From Proteobacteria bacterium UBA7415 (GTDB lineage Bacteria > Pseudomonadota > Gammaproteobacteria > Arenicellales > Arenicellaceae), in the NCBI GenBank assembly GCA_002470515.1, contig DKML01000006.1, forward strand, positions 62,001 through 126,000: a stretch of DNA of 64,000 nucleotides. Reading direction: 5' to 3'. This document shows, piece by piece, positions 43,979 through 53,357 of this stretch. The notes under the pieces were generated by a model, which saw only the letters and a list, made by a program, of their open reading frames with translations, searched no databases and was not told where the DNA came from. The position numbers and the translations under genes were made by a program. How positions within the stretch are numbered: position 1 is the stretch's first letter; each line of letters starts with the position of its first letter.

Positions 43979-45151
43979 TTACAGACCGAGCACGGCCTTA
44001 GAAATTACGTTGCGTTGTACTTCGTTCGAGCCACCATAGATTGTCGCTGCTCGTCCATACATATAGGCTCGACGTGCCGTTGAGCCAGCGCGATGTAAGT
44101 CGTTTACAAAATCCGCATCTAGCGAACCTGAATAGGCGCCAATAGTTTCCATGCGCAGTTCTTGCAAGGCTTGCTGAATCTCCGTGCCCTTAATCTTTAG
44201 CAAACTCGATTCTGGACCAGGTGTATCACCTGCACTCAGTGACGCAAGAACCCGCAGCTCCATATATTGGAGCGCCATAAGTTCTATTTCAATGTTCGAA
44301 ACTTTGCGTTGGAAGATTGGATCATCCATTAATACGCCTTTGTAATTGGTTTGCTGTTTGGCAATTTCTTTAATATCGGCCAACCAACGTTTGCTATCGC
44401 CCACGCCTGCAATCGAAGTACGTTCGTGTGCAAGTAGCGCTTTAGCATAGGTCCAACCTTGATTTTCACCACCAATCAGATTTTCTTTAGGTACGCGAAC
44501 ATTATCGAAAACCACTTCATTAAGACTGTGGTGATTGTCGATGGTAGGAATGTGATTAACCGTAATGCCTTCGGACTTCATATCAATCAAGATAAAGCTA
44601 ATGCCTTGCTGGCGCTTATCAAAGGTTCCTGTGCGAACTAGACAGAATATCCAGTCTGAAAATTGAGCGTAAGTCGTCCAAATTTTCGCACCATTGACGA
44701 CGTAATCATCACCGTCTAATACGGCTTTAGTTTGCAAATTGGCTAAGTCTGAACCTGCACCAGGCTCTGAATATCCTTGGCACCACCAATCATCGCTAGA
44801 TAAGATACGCGGCAAGAAACGTTTTTTCTGTTCCTCGTTACCAAAACCAAAGATTACTGGCCCAACCATGCGTAGTCCGAACGGCACGATATCCGGTGCT
44901 CCAGCGGCGCATCGCTCAGTCTCATAAATAAATTTCTGAACGTCAGTCCAACCAGTACCACCATATTCTTGTGGCCAATCTGGTGCGACCCAGCCTTTAT
45001 CGTTTAAGATTTTTTGCCATTCGATAGAAACAGCTTTGGTTTCTTTGCCACTGGCGTAACGTTGCTTGATTTCGTCGGTAAATGACGTTGCAAAGAACTC
45101 TCGAACTTCTTTCTGAAATTCAAGGTCTTGGGCAGAAAAGGAAATGTCCAT
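43979..45151 (-). CDS. Acyl-CoA dehydrogenase
   Basis: This 390-residue FAD enzyme oxidises an acyl-CoA thioester to the enoyl-CoA. Landmarks are CQGYSEPGAGSDLANLQTKA (the flavin/substrate segment), GAKIWTTYAQFSDW, NHIPTIDNHHSLNEVVFDNV and the C-terminal AATIYGGSNEVQRNVI. The region carrying VPKENLIGGENQGWTYAKALLAHER is that of long-chain or ring-substrate dehydrogenases of the FadE17/FadE-actinobacterial kind. It is the first gene of a tight set with the second dehydrogenase, the GST-like gene and the aldolase-like gene. Confidence 0.93.
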   Translation of the reverse strand: MDISFSAQDLEFQKEVREFFATSFTDEIKQRYASGKETKAVSIEWQKILNDKGWVAPDWPQEYGGTGWTDVQKFIYETERCAAGAPDIVPFGLRMVGPVIFGFGNEEQKKRFLPRILSSDDWWCQGYSEPGAGSDLANLQTKAVLDGDDYVVNGAKIWTTYAQFSDWIFCLVRTGTFDKRQQGISFILIDMKSEGITVNHIPTIDNHHSLNEVVFDNVRVPKENLIGGENQGWTYAKALLAHERTSIAGVGDSKRWLADIKEIAKQQTNYKGVLMDDPIFQRKVSNIEIELMALQYMELRVLASLSAGDTPGPESSLLKIKGTEIQQALQELRMETIGAYSGSLDADFVNDLHRAGSTARRAYMYGRAATIYGGSNEVQRNVISKAVLGL

Positions 45152-45278
45152 GAAGCTACCTTATGTAATAATTTGGTTGATATCTGGATCTAGCTCAATT
45201 CATCAATAGAACCAAGCAGACCTTGGGTTAAACGGAGTTTAGTTTACACAATTGTAAACAGCGATGGGTGAATAACGG

Positions 45279-45860
45279 CTATTTATTGAGCCATATCTCA
45301 CTCAGAGGCTTTCGCTCATTAGGCGTCTCATTTTTACTCGTTTCTTCATCCATACTGTTCGGATCTACAACTTTACCCAGTGAAAACGCCATGACCAGCT
45401 TTTGATCTTCAGGATCAAGTCCCAGATACTTCGCCGCTTCGTCGGCTTTAAAACCACCCATGCCGTGTGAATAGAGTCCTTCCATGCGAGCCTGTAGCGA
45501 TAAACTCATCCAAGCAGCACCGCAATCGAACTCGGCCCATGCATTGGGTTTGCCATTGTGCTCAAAGTTTAGAGTGGCGACCATAAAACCCAGAACAGAT
45601 GTGTCTTTCGCCCACCCCTGGTTGCCCTCTACGAGCAGGTTCAAATAATCATCAAACGTTGCGTCAGTCGACGTATAAATGCGCCAAGGCTGGGCATTGA
45701 AACAACTTGGAGACAAGCGAGCCGCCTGCATAATTCGTTCAAGCGTGGCATCGTCAATCGAGGTTTTCTCAAAGGCTCTTGGAGACCAACGTTGTACAAA
45801 CAAAGAATCAGCATTGTTCTGTGCGTCGCGGTTTGAGAAATCGAAAACATAATCAGTCAT
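45279..45860 (-). CDS. Nitroreductase family protein
   Basis: This FMN-dependent reductase of about 193 residues has the nitroreductase features RWSPRAFEKTSIDD (after SLFVQ), ARLSPSCFNAQPWRIYTS (FMN contact), and YSHGMGGFKADEAAKYLGL. I use the start MTDYVFDFSNRDAQ (45860); a longer frame to 45890 adds ten residues with no support. It probably reduces quinones or nitro compounds. It is on the same strand as the dehydrogenase pair, 127 bases upstream of it, and may belong to the same regulatory unit. Confidence 0.87.
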   Translation of the reverse strand: MTDYVFDFSNRDAQNNADSLFVQRWSPRAFEKTSIDDATLERIMQAARLSPSCFNAQPWRIYTSTDATFDDYLNLLVEGNQGWAKDTSVLGFMVATLNFEHNGKPNAWAEFDCGAAWMSLSLQARMEGLYSHGMGGFKADEAAKYLGLDPEDQKLVMAFSLGKVVDPNSMDEETSKNETPNERKPLSEIWLNK

Positions 45861-46048
45861 GGTGCGGTGCTCCCAGGTAGTAATACCCAACGTCGTATTA
45901 TTTTTTATGAGCGCGCAGTTTAAACCAAAAAGCGTAAATGCTCGATGATTGATAAGATGAATTTCGACATCGAAGCTTTATCCAATATGTCGTTTTTCCA
46001 AAGAAAAGCATCAAAGAACATTAATCATGCTCGGAACTTTATTAGTCC

Positions 46049-46073
46049 AAAAAAAACGCCCCATAAAGGGGCG
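46049..46073 (-). terminator. Intrinsic terminator of the RND pump operon
   Basis: A perfect 6-bp stem CGCCCC (46057-46062) and GGGGCG (46068-46073) with a 5-base loop is followed on the minus strand by eight T. It lies 46 bases after the RND gene stop (46119). The GC stem and T run are a good match. Confidence 0.88.
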
Positions 46074-46118
46074 CTAAATCTCTCTCATTCTTTGTCTATC
46101 TTTTCTATCGTCATAAAA

Positions 46119-49100
46119 CTACCGACCAGTATCTGACAAGAGCGTTTTCTCGCGCTTAAAACGGGACATAATAGATTTTTTGATTATTGCTTTTCGGAGC
46201 CTCCAGCGCTCTCCTAGAATCAGCAACGCAGGAACTAAGAAGAGCGTCACAAAGAAGGCCACTAGTAGACCGTACGACAACGATATAACCACTGGCTTCA
46301 ACCACATAGCCTGGCTAGACTGTTCTAGCATCATGGGTATCAAACCAACGAACGTCGTAACTGACGTGATCAAAATAGGTCGAAACCTTGATTTTGCGGC
46401 ATTTTGAATTGCATCTGAAACGCTTTCTCCCTCTTTGCGCTGACTGTTGTAGGCATCAATCAAGACGAGATTATCGTTAATAACAACACCACATGCTGCA
46501 ATGGTTCCAAAGTAGCTATAGATCGAAAACGACATGCCCGAAATCATGTGCCCAAGAGCGGCGCCAACGACCGCAAACGGAATGGCAATCAAAATAACGC
46601 CGGGTTGCGAGTAGCTCTTAAAAGCGATAGCAAGCATGCAGTACATTGCAAACAGCGCTAACGTTAACAGAACCATTAGCTCTGCCATAAACTCTTCTTC
46701 AGCTGCACTTTGACCAATATTGGCGCGCGTTAGCCCAGGGTACTTCGCTTCCCATTGCGGGTAAAAGTTCTCGTTAAGCTCTTCAATAATTTCATTGAGT
46801 ACAGGCTCCTTCAAATAGCCTCTCACACGAGCCGAACGCAAACCATCCCAATGATCAATTTGCTTAAGACTTGGGCCATAAGTTACGTCAGCAACTGATG
46901 TTAGTGGCACTTCTCGACCATCGTTCATACGGATTCTAAAGTCCTTGAGGCTTTCCAAAGACTTTCTACTTTCTAATGGATACCGCAACATCACTCGAAC
47001 ATCTTGGCCATCTCGTGGAAGGCGCTGTACTTCCTCACCATAATAAGCTTGGCGTACCTGTAGCATTACCTGCCCAAGCGTCAAACCTAGTTTTTCAGCA
47101 CCAGGCTTCAGTTCAAAACGAAGTTCTTCGTTGGCTGACTCGAGACTGTGTGTAACGTCTGTCAGAGATGTGAATTGTCGAACTCTGTCAGTCAGCTCAC
47201 CGACGGCAACACGTAATATATCCAAATCAGGATGGCGGACAGATATATCTAGATCTGGGCCATTGTTGTCATCCGTGTACTGAACCGAAACTTGCTTCGC
47301 TTCAGCAACATCACCAATAAGCTCTCGTAAACGCAAAGCTGCTTCTTTTGGGCTGATACTACGAACATCTGGTGCAGCCATTCTCAAAATAGCAATCACA
47401 CTGTTCTTACGTGAGCGCGTATACCAGTTCTCAACAACCTTGCCCTCACCGTCTTCCGCTTCGCCCGCAACTTGCTCTACTAACTGCTCTTGCGCATGCT
47501 GCACATCGGCCAGAATGTCTAAGGCACGTTCATACGTTGTGCCATCGCGAAGATCAATGTTGACGACGACCTGCTCAGATTCTATATCAGGATTAAAAGA
47601 CGACTTAACGTAGCCATTCCCCATCAAGCCGAAGATAACGATCAGAAAGATAGCCAAGAAAATAGAGAATGTGGTGCCCGGAACTGTGGCCGCTTTCTTC
47701 AACCACGGTCCGTAAGTGTTGTGTCCAAAGCTCACAATACTTTCAGAGATTCGATGCTGCAACTGCATCAACTTACCGCCCTCAGAGCGGGCTTTAACAT
47801 TGGATAAATGCGCAGGTAAAATTAGCAGCGCTTCAACCAAAGAGAAGCCCAATGCCAACATTACGACCCATGATATCTGACGAGTAAACTCTTGTGTTGT
47901 ACCGCTCAAGAATATCCAAGGGAGGAAGGCGATAATAGTGGTTACCACGCCAAAAATGACGGGCTTAGAGACTCTGTAGGCGCCATCGCGCACGCCTTTC
48001 AACCCCATATTTCCTTTCTCAAATTCAGTATGGACACTCTCACCCACAATGATGGCGTCATCCACCACAATACCCAAAACCAGCAAGAAGGCGAAGGTCG
48101 AGAGCATATTGAGGGATACTCCAACAGCAGGCAGAAACACGAATGCACCTGCGAATGCGGTACCAATACCAATCGCGACCCAGGTTGCAATAATGGGTCT
48201 CAAGGTAAGGAACAGCACTATAAATACTAGGATCAGGCCTGAAAAGGCAGCTGAACCAATAGTGCTCATACGAGAGTTAAAATCGACAGCCGCATCAACC
48301 CAAACGGTCAACGAGACACCCTCAGGCAGCGTTTTACGCCGCTCATCGACCCATGCATTGATTGACTCAGACATCAATACGACGTCCATGTATTCGCTGG
48401 ACATAACCTGAACTAATACAGCAGGCTCTCCATTGAGTGTCGCTAGAATCTCATTTTCATCAAATCCGTCGTTAACCTTCGCTAGGTCTCTTATTTTGAT
48501 AGTTCCGCCTTCAGGAAGCTGGCGAACGATAATGTTCTCAAAGTCAGATTGCTGATACGCAAGATTTCTTGTTCGTAACGTGTACTCACCTGCATCGGTG
48601 CGTAGATTACCCGCCGACAAATTCAGAGAACTACTACGAATTGCTCGCGCTATCTCATCAAAACCTATGCCATAGCGACGTAAAGCGGATTCACTCACCT
48701 CGATCGATACTTCTTCGTTCCTAACACCAAACAACTCAACAACAGACACTCCGCGTAAAGAGGCCACCTCTCTACGCATATCTCGTGCGAGATTCGTAAG
48801 CTTCTTCTCTCCAACGGTGCCGTGTACAGCAACTCGAATACTCTCGTTGCGCGTTTGCCACTGCTGAATTCTAGGTTGTTCTATGTCTGGAGGAAAATTT
48901 GTGATCGACTCAACACGAGAACTTACTTCGTCCATGATACGAGCAAAATCAGAATCATTGTCGGCAAGAATGTAAACGCCGCCAAAACCTTCTCTTGACT
49001 CAGAACGAATCCAATCTAGATTCTCTAAGTCTTTGAGTGACTCTTCAATTCGATTAACAATTTGCTCCTCAACATCGGCAGGACTAGCGCCTGGCCAGCC

Positions 49101-49250
49101 AACACCAATTTGCATTCCTGGAAACGGTATTGTCGGAAACATTTCGCGTTCCATTTTGCCGTACCCAATTATGCCACCCAAGATGATACCGACCATGAGT
49201 AAATTTGCGGCAACGTGGTTATCTGCCCACCATGAAATTAAACCTTTCAT
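46119..49250 (-). CDS. RND efflux transporter, HAE1-like permease
   Basis: This 1043-residue inner-membrane permease exports drugs, metals or metabolites together with an adaptor and an outer-membrane channel. It has twelve hydrophobic segments in the pattern of RND permeases: one N-terminal (LLMVGIILGGIIGYG), a large periplasmic loop, then five more, and a mirror half. The proton-relay segment VLGIVVDDAIIVGESV with Asp-Asp is in the first half; the second half has AACGVVINDNLVLIDAYN. EEQIVNRIEESLKDLENLDW is a signature of the acridine/hydrophobe-type group. It is translated 86 bases after the adaptor gene, with tandem repeats between. Confidence 0.93.
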   Translation of the reverse strand: MKGLISWWADNHVAANLLMVGIILGGIIGYGKMEREMFPTIPFPGMQIGVGWPGASPADVEEQIVNRIEESLKDLENLDWIRSESREGFGGVYILADNDSDFARIMDEVSSRVESITNFPPDIEQPRIQQWQTRNESIRVAVHGTVGEKKLTNLARDMRREVASLRGVSVVELFGVRNEEVSIEVSESALRRYGIGFDEIARAIRSSSLNLSAGNLRTDAGEYTLRTRNLAYQQSDFENIIVRQLPEGGTIKIRDLAKVNDGFDENEILATLNGEPAVLVQVMSSEYMDVVLMSESINAWVDERRKTLPEGVSLTVWVDAAVDFNSRMSTIGSAAFSGLILVFIVLFLTLRPIIATWVAIGIGTAFAGAFVFLPAVGVSLNMLSTFAFLLVLGIVVDDAIIVGESVHTEFEKGNMGLKGVRDGAYRVSKPVIFGVVTTIIAFLPWIFLSGTTQEFTRQISWVVMLALGFSLVEALLILPAHLSNVKARSEGGKLMQLQHRISESIVSFGHNTYGPWLKKAATVPGTTFSIFLAIFLIVIFGLMGNGYVKSSFNPDIESEQVVVNIDLRDGTTYERALDILADVQHAQEQLVEQVAGEAEDGEGKVVENWYTRSRKNSVIAILRMAAPDVRSISPKEAALRLRELIGDVAEAKQVSVQYTDDNNGPDLDISVRHPDLDILRVAVGELTDRVRQFTSLTDVTHSLESANEELRFELKPGAEKLGLTLGQVMLQVRQAYYGEEVQRLPRDGQDVRVMLRYPLESRKSLESLKDFRIRMNDGREVPLTSVADVTYGPSLKQIDHWDGLRSARVRGYLKEPVLNEIIEELNENFYPQWEAKYPGLTRANIGQSAAEEEFMAELMVLLTLALFAMYCMLAIAFKSYSQPGVILIAIPFAVVGAALGHMISGMSFSIYSYFGTIAACGVVINDNLVLIDAYNSQRKEGESVSDAIQNAAKSRFRPILITSVTTFVGLIPMMLEQSSQAMWLKPVVISLSYGLLVAFFVTLFLVPALLILGERWRLRKAIIKKSIMSRFKREKTLLSDTGR

Positions 49251-49264
49251 ATCTATGTCCTCTT

Positions 49265-49309
49265 GCCCTTTGAAGCAAGGCCCTTTGAAGCGAGGCCCTG
49301 TAAAGGAAA
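49265..49309. repeat. 15-bp tandem repeats between the adaptor and RND permease genes
   Basis: Units of 15 bases, GCCCTTTGAAGCAAG (49265-49279), GCCCTTTGAAGCGAG (49280-49294) and a degenerate third copy (49295-49309), lie between the adaptor stop (49337) and the RND start (49250). On the coding strand they form a pyrimidine-rich leader with AGAGGACATAGAT just before the ATG. Confidence 0.65.
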
Positions 49310-49336
49310 ATCCTTTAAGAAATTGCTGCAGTGCGC

Positions 49337-50629
49337 TTAAGCGCCTGTCTCAATTGTGTTTTCGTTGGATACGCTACTGCTGTCATTGTCAGTAAGGCTT
49401 TCTTTGTCTTCGTCTGCTTCTGGCACCGCTAAAGACTGCGTATCCACAGTTAACTGTGTTTGAACAGTCATGCCGTTAAACGCGCCTGGCACTGGTGAAG
49501 TAATTACTAAGTCGCCACCTTTAACGTCAGATTTAACAGGATCGGCCACTGCAAAGTCCGCCGACGTATAAATCACCGTCACTGCCTTCTTACGCAACAC
49601 CCCCTCTTCTTCAACGTAAACTTCGTTACCGTGGCGTATTGCCATGCGTGGAATCTGAACACCGGCCACTTTTTCAGCACCGTCTAGTTCGATATCTACA
49701 AACAAACCGGGCACCAAAGGCACTCTATGCTGACTTGTATTAGTAAATGGTTCTTCGACCAAAACCGTTGCATAAACTAAACGCGTTTGCTGGTCGATGC
49801 TCGCGTCAACACTTCTTAGGTAGCCCGACCACTCTTGTCGGTCAACACCAAATACCGCCGACACATTCGCAGGGATTCGAGCATCAACTGCCGACCCTTC
49901 GCTTGACGCTGAATAACCTAAACGCAAGCCTAACTCCGCAACCTGTATATCGGTCATAGGAATACGAATCTCCATGGAACGGGTTGCAAACACTCGTCCG
50001 ATGCTTGAACCGCGTGCCATAAACTGACCCAGTTCAGCAGATTTACTGATTATGCGCCCGTCGAACGGTGCGCTAATAAACGTCCGTTGGTAATTGAGTC
50101 GAGCCTGCGACAATTCTGCATTAGCCGCATCCAATCGCGCTTTTGCTCGATCAACCTGCGGCTTGTTAAGCGTCAGTGGGCTAGCTTCTGAAACAGGCCG
50201 TCCTTGCAGCTCTTCCCATTGTTTGGCGTTAGTTGCTGCTGTACCCAGTTCAAGTTCAACGTCAACTTTTGCCGATGCTACTGCAGCTTCCGCCGACTTA
50301 AGAGCTACTCGATAGTCAGCATCGTCTATTCTAAGTATTGTTTCGCCCGCTTTAAACTCGCCGCCTTCAACAAACCTGTCACTCACTTCAACCACTTTAC
50401 CGGTGACTTGAGTAACCAATTCAATGTCCGTTTTAGCTCTCACCTCGCCTTGGAAATTGCTGGAAACCTGCTGTTCCAGATATTCAGCGGGCACAACGTT
50501 AACCGTCAGCACAGGAGCTTTAGTTTCTTCCTCCGGCGGCGTTGGTTTTAACGCGCCTAGAACGAAGATGGCTGCAACACCACCTAGAATTACGAATAGT
50601 GGGATAAATGACTTTAGTTTAAGTTTCAT
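49337..50629 (-). CDS. RND efflux periplasmic adaptor (membrane fusion protein)
   Basis: This 430-residue membrane fusion protein links the RND permease to an outer-membrane channel. A single N-terminal helix (FIPLFVILGGVAAIFVLGAL) anchors it, with no lipobox. Landmarks are FQGEVRAKTDIELVTQVTGK (lipoyl half), SAEAAVASAKVDVELE (coiled coil) and ISAPFDGRIISKSAELGQFM (second lipoyl half). The C-terminus is a long acidic, serine-rich tail (EADEDKESLTDNDSSS), unusual in this family. It comes first in the two-gene operon with the permease. No outer-membrane factor is nearby. Confidence 0.92.
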   Translation of the reverse strand: MKLKLKSFIPLFVILGGVAAIFVLGALKPTPPEEETKAPVLTVNVVPAEYLEQQVSSNFQGEVRAKTDIELVTQVTGKVVEVSDRFVEGGEFKAGETILRIDDADYRVALKSAEAAVASAKVDVELELGTAATNAKQWEELQGRPVSEASPLTLNKPQVDRAKARLDAANAELSQARLNYQRTFISAPFDGRIISKSAELGQFMARGSSIGRVFATRSMEIRIPMTDIQVAELGLRLGYSASSEGSAVDARIPANVSAVFGVDRQEWSGYLRSVDASIDQQTRLVYATVLVEEPFTNTSQHRVPLVPGLFVDIELDGAEKVAGVQIPRMAIRHGNEVYVEEEGVLRKKAVTVIYTSADFAVADPVKSDVKGGDLVITSPVPGAFNGMTVQTQLTVDTQSLAVPEADEDKESLTDNDSSSVSNENTIETGA

Positions 50630-51055
50630 TACGTACTCTGATCATCTGTTGAGCTTTGCGTTTATCGCGCTGCCCATCTGGTTTTATTGTGTGAGTGATT
50701 TGCTTCGTCTCGCTCTTTAGCAAGACCTTAATGCTCGCAGTAACTTCTTTTTAAGGCGCAAAACAATCGATCTATGCACTTAAGACGCTGTTAACTGAGA
50801 TTCGGATTCACTTTTTGAGCAAAAAAGTCAGATATTTCTACTCACTCGTAATGTTTTGTTGGCATCAACACAACTAAGGAGCTCCAAGCCTGCGTGCTGA
50901 AAGTTGTATTGAGAGCGAGTTATGCGTCTATTGGGCTAAAAGCAGTTTGATCAGTAGAGCACAAGGCACAAAAAAGCCAGAATCGTGGCACGACGATTCT
51001 GGCCTATCTGACTACCTTCCAAAAAAACAGTGTGTTAAAGCCTAGCTAATCATAT
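50630..51055. other. Intergenic region adaptor / MFS carrier
   Basis: These 426 bases hold only the terminator of the upstream MFS gene at 50969-51003 and presumably the leftward promoter of the adaptor gene. No coding frame, RNA gene or repeat was seen in the rest. Confidence 0.5.
50969..51003 (-). terminator. Intrinsic terminator of the MFS gene
   Basis: A perfect 11-bp stem GCCAGAATCGT (50976-50986) and ACGATTCTGGC (50993-51003) with a 6-base loop is followed on the minus strand by TTTTTTGTG. It lies 53 bases after the stop of the MFS gene at 51056. Confidence 0.9.
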
Positions 51056-52381
51056 TCAGGAACCTTGTTTAGCTAGATCAGCGTTGCGTTTGTCTGCTGC
51101 TGCCCAATCTCGCGGTAACACTTTGGCAACAACGAGAAACGCCAAAACCGACGGTATAAAAAACGCGCATGTTACCGTCATCGCTAAACGCATCGCTTCT
51201 AAATCAGCATTATTTGCCTTAAAAACATCAATCATCCAACCCGCAAATGTAGGTCCGCCGCCAAGTGCGATCATATTTAAGATGAAGAAGAACAAAGCGG
51301 TCGACATTGCACGCATATTTATGGGCGCTAAAGTCTGCGCAATCGCAAAACTAGGGCCTAAATAGACCCCTAAAAAGAACAATAAGAACGTAGTAAATAC
51401 TAGATGTATAGCAACAGAATCGACCCAAAAAGCGCCAACTGCGATCGGAATACAGATACCGATAGATATTGCAGGTAACCATCCGTAGGCTCTGAGGTCG
51501 CTAGCGCCCCACTTATCGGCGACTTTAGCGCCAAAGAAGGCGCCACCTGCATAAGTAGTGCCGTTGATCACCCCGAGAATAAAGACCAATGTCTGAAAAT
51601 CAAAAGAAGGGTCCAAAGCCCTTAAATAGGATGTTTGAAAAGCCGAAAATGCATACGACACAAAGGAGCCAAATGCGATGCCCAAACACATTGCCCACCA
51701 AGCAGGTATCCCCAACAGAGTCTTTAAAGAGTCTTTAAAGGGCGGCTGAATAATTTCGTCGTGATTATCAAACTCCATTGCGCCACGTTTTGGCTCCCTG
51801 AGTACTAAGCGTAGAAAAATGGCGAGCACTACCCCAGTAACACCCAAGAAAACAAATATTCTGCGCCAATTAACATCGCCCCCGTCCGAACCCATAAGCG
51901 CTGCTGTGGCAAAATAGGCGGCCATTATCCCAAGCGGAATACCCATTGAGTAAACGCCTAATGCGCCAGCACGTTCTTCTTTAGGGTATAAGTCGGAAAT
52001 TATCGAATGAGAGGGTGGACTGCCGCCCGCTTCACCAATGCCAACGCCCATTCTCGCTAATCCTATTTGAGTAAAGTTGGTTGCTAGTCCTGTTAAGGCC
52101 GTAAACCCGCTCCACGTAGCCAAAGCTAAAGAAAGAATATTGACGCGATTATAGCGATCGGCGAGCCAGGCGATAGGAATCGCAACTACCGTATAAAAAG
52201 TAGCAAACGCCAATCCAATCAAGAGACCCAATTGAGTGCTAGTAAGCCCCAAATCTTCTTGAATAAAAGGGGCTAGAATTCCTACGATCTGTCGGTCAAT
52301 AAAATTAAAACCGTACACGATCGTCAGTAAGACGAGTACGAACGAACGATAGCCTTTACTCGGCAAATTTGGATTTGTCAT
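51056..52381 (-). CDS. MFS transporter, Spinster-like family
   Basis: This 441-residue protein has twelve hydrophobic segments and the MFS signature PIAWLADRYNRVNI in loop 2-3. YGFNFIDRQIVGILAPFIQEDLGL at the N-terminus and GLARMGVGIGEAGGSPPSHS are characteristic of Spinster-like MFS carriers of marine Gammaproteobacteria, often next to aromatic- or terpenoid-degrading genes. It likely moves organic acids or hydrophobic compounds, but the substrate is unknown. It is a single-gene unit with its own terminator. A second paralogue lies at 58383-59693. Confidence 0.92.
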   Translation of the reverse strand: MTNPNLPSKGYRSFVLVLLTIVYGFNFIDRQIVGILAPFIQEDLGLTSTQLGLLIGLAFATFYTVVAIPIAWLADRYNRVNILSLALATWSGFTALTGLATNFTQIGLARMGVGIGEAGGSPPSHSIISDLYPKEERAGALGVYSMGIPLGIMAAYFATAALMGSDGGDVNWRRIFVFLGVTGVVLAIFLRLVLREPKRGAMEFDNHDEIIQPPFKDSLKTLLGIPAWWAMCLGIAFGSFVSYAFSAFQTSYLRALDPSFDFQTLVFILGVINGTTYAGGAFFGAKVADKWGASDLRAYGWLPAISIGICIPIAVGAFWVDSVAIHLVFTTFLLFFLGVYLGPSFAIAQTLAPINMRAMSTALFFFILNMIALGGGPTFAGWMIDVFKANNADLEAMRLAMTVTCAFFIPSVLAFLVVAKVLPRDWAAADKRNADLAKQGS

Positions 52382-52532
52382 GCAGTCCTCAGTTGGTGGT
52401 CTTCGGTGCCAAGCTTATGCTGCCCAACTACCGATATTTTTCCTTTGAAGCTACAGTATAACCACAGTCCCTTTGAGTTTGTGAAGCATTGTTTTACTGA
52501 ATAGTAATCAGCTCTGCAACATTACAAAGAGT

Positions 52533-53327
52533 CTACTGATAGATCGAATCTATCCATTTACCCAACGCTTCTATCTGCTCCATCATCACCTGATGCTCCA
52601 TTGGATACTGCTGCCATTCTACAGAGTAGCCTAGCGCTTTTAGAGTCGCGACGCTCGCTTCACCCATACTCACAGGCACCACCGCATCAAAACTGCCGTG
52701 ATTTACAAGAATTGGAATACTCTTATTCGCGTCACTCGCTTGCGTCGCCACATCTTCGGCAAAGGGCAAATAGGTCGACAAACACGCTAGACCTGCAAGT
52801 TGTTGAGGGTGACGCAGACCTTGGTGATACACAACGGCTCCACCTTGAGAAAAACCAAACAACAAAATGTTTGTGCTCGGGATGCCTTGATCTATGAGTT
52901 CGTCAATGAGCTTTGCTACTATCGCGGCGCTCTCGGCCATACCTTGGGCGTCTTGCTTGTCTTGAATACTCAAGCCCTTAATGTCGTACCAGCCAGGCAT
53001 CCTCATCCCGCCATTAACGGTAATAGGCCGGTCAGCCGCTTGCGGAAACACAAACTTAATAGGACGATCTGCCGCCAACCCAAGGTGCGGAATAATTGGC
53101 ACAAAATCATCCGCTGTGGCGCCCAAGCCATGCAGCCAGATGATGGCGTGCTCTGGGGTACCCTCACCCGATTGAAGTTCGATTCTAGAAATATCGTTGA
53201 TCGTTTTTAATTGCATCGTGTTAGCTTGATTATGATGTTGAGGTTCTGCCTTTAGATACGAACTAATAGTGATCAAACTCAAAATACACACAACGGTTAG
53301 GATATGCAGCAGAGAGTCTCGAGTCAT
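52533..53327 (-). CDS. Exported carboxylesterase / phospholipase (alpha/beta hydrolase)
   Basis: This 264-residue hydrolase of the Abhydrolase_2 family cleaves short esters. The catalytic triad is Ser160 in GFSQGG, Asp214 in HGSFDAVVP, and His245 in YPMEHQVMM. The oxyanion-region motif is IIWLHGLGATADDF (62-75). Unlike most relatives, the first 27 residues form a hydrophobic signal or anchor (LLHILTVVCILSLITISSYL), so the enzyme probably works in the periplasm. It is downstream of the MMPL exporter gene, 30 bases apart, on the same strand. Confidence 0.88.
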   Translation of the reverse strand: MTRDSLLHILTVVCILSLITISSYLKAEPQHHNQANTMQLKTINDISRIELQSGEGTPEHAIIWLHGLGATADDFVPIIPHLGLAADRPIKFVFPQAADRPITVNGGMRMPGWYDIKGLSIQDKQDAQGMAESAAIVAKLIDELIDQGIPSTNILLFGFSQGGAVVYHQGLRHPQQLAGLACLSTYLPFAEDVATQASDANKSIPILVNHGSFDAVVPVSMGEASVATLKALGYSVEWQQYPMEHQVMMEQIEALGKWIDSIYQ

Positions 53328-53357
53328 AGTCTTTATCTATCTAGTGATTTATTGAGT

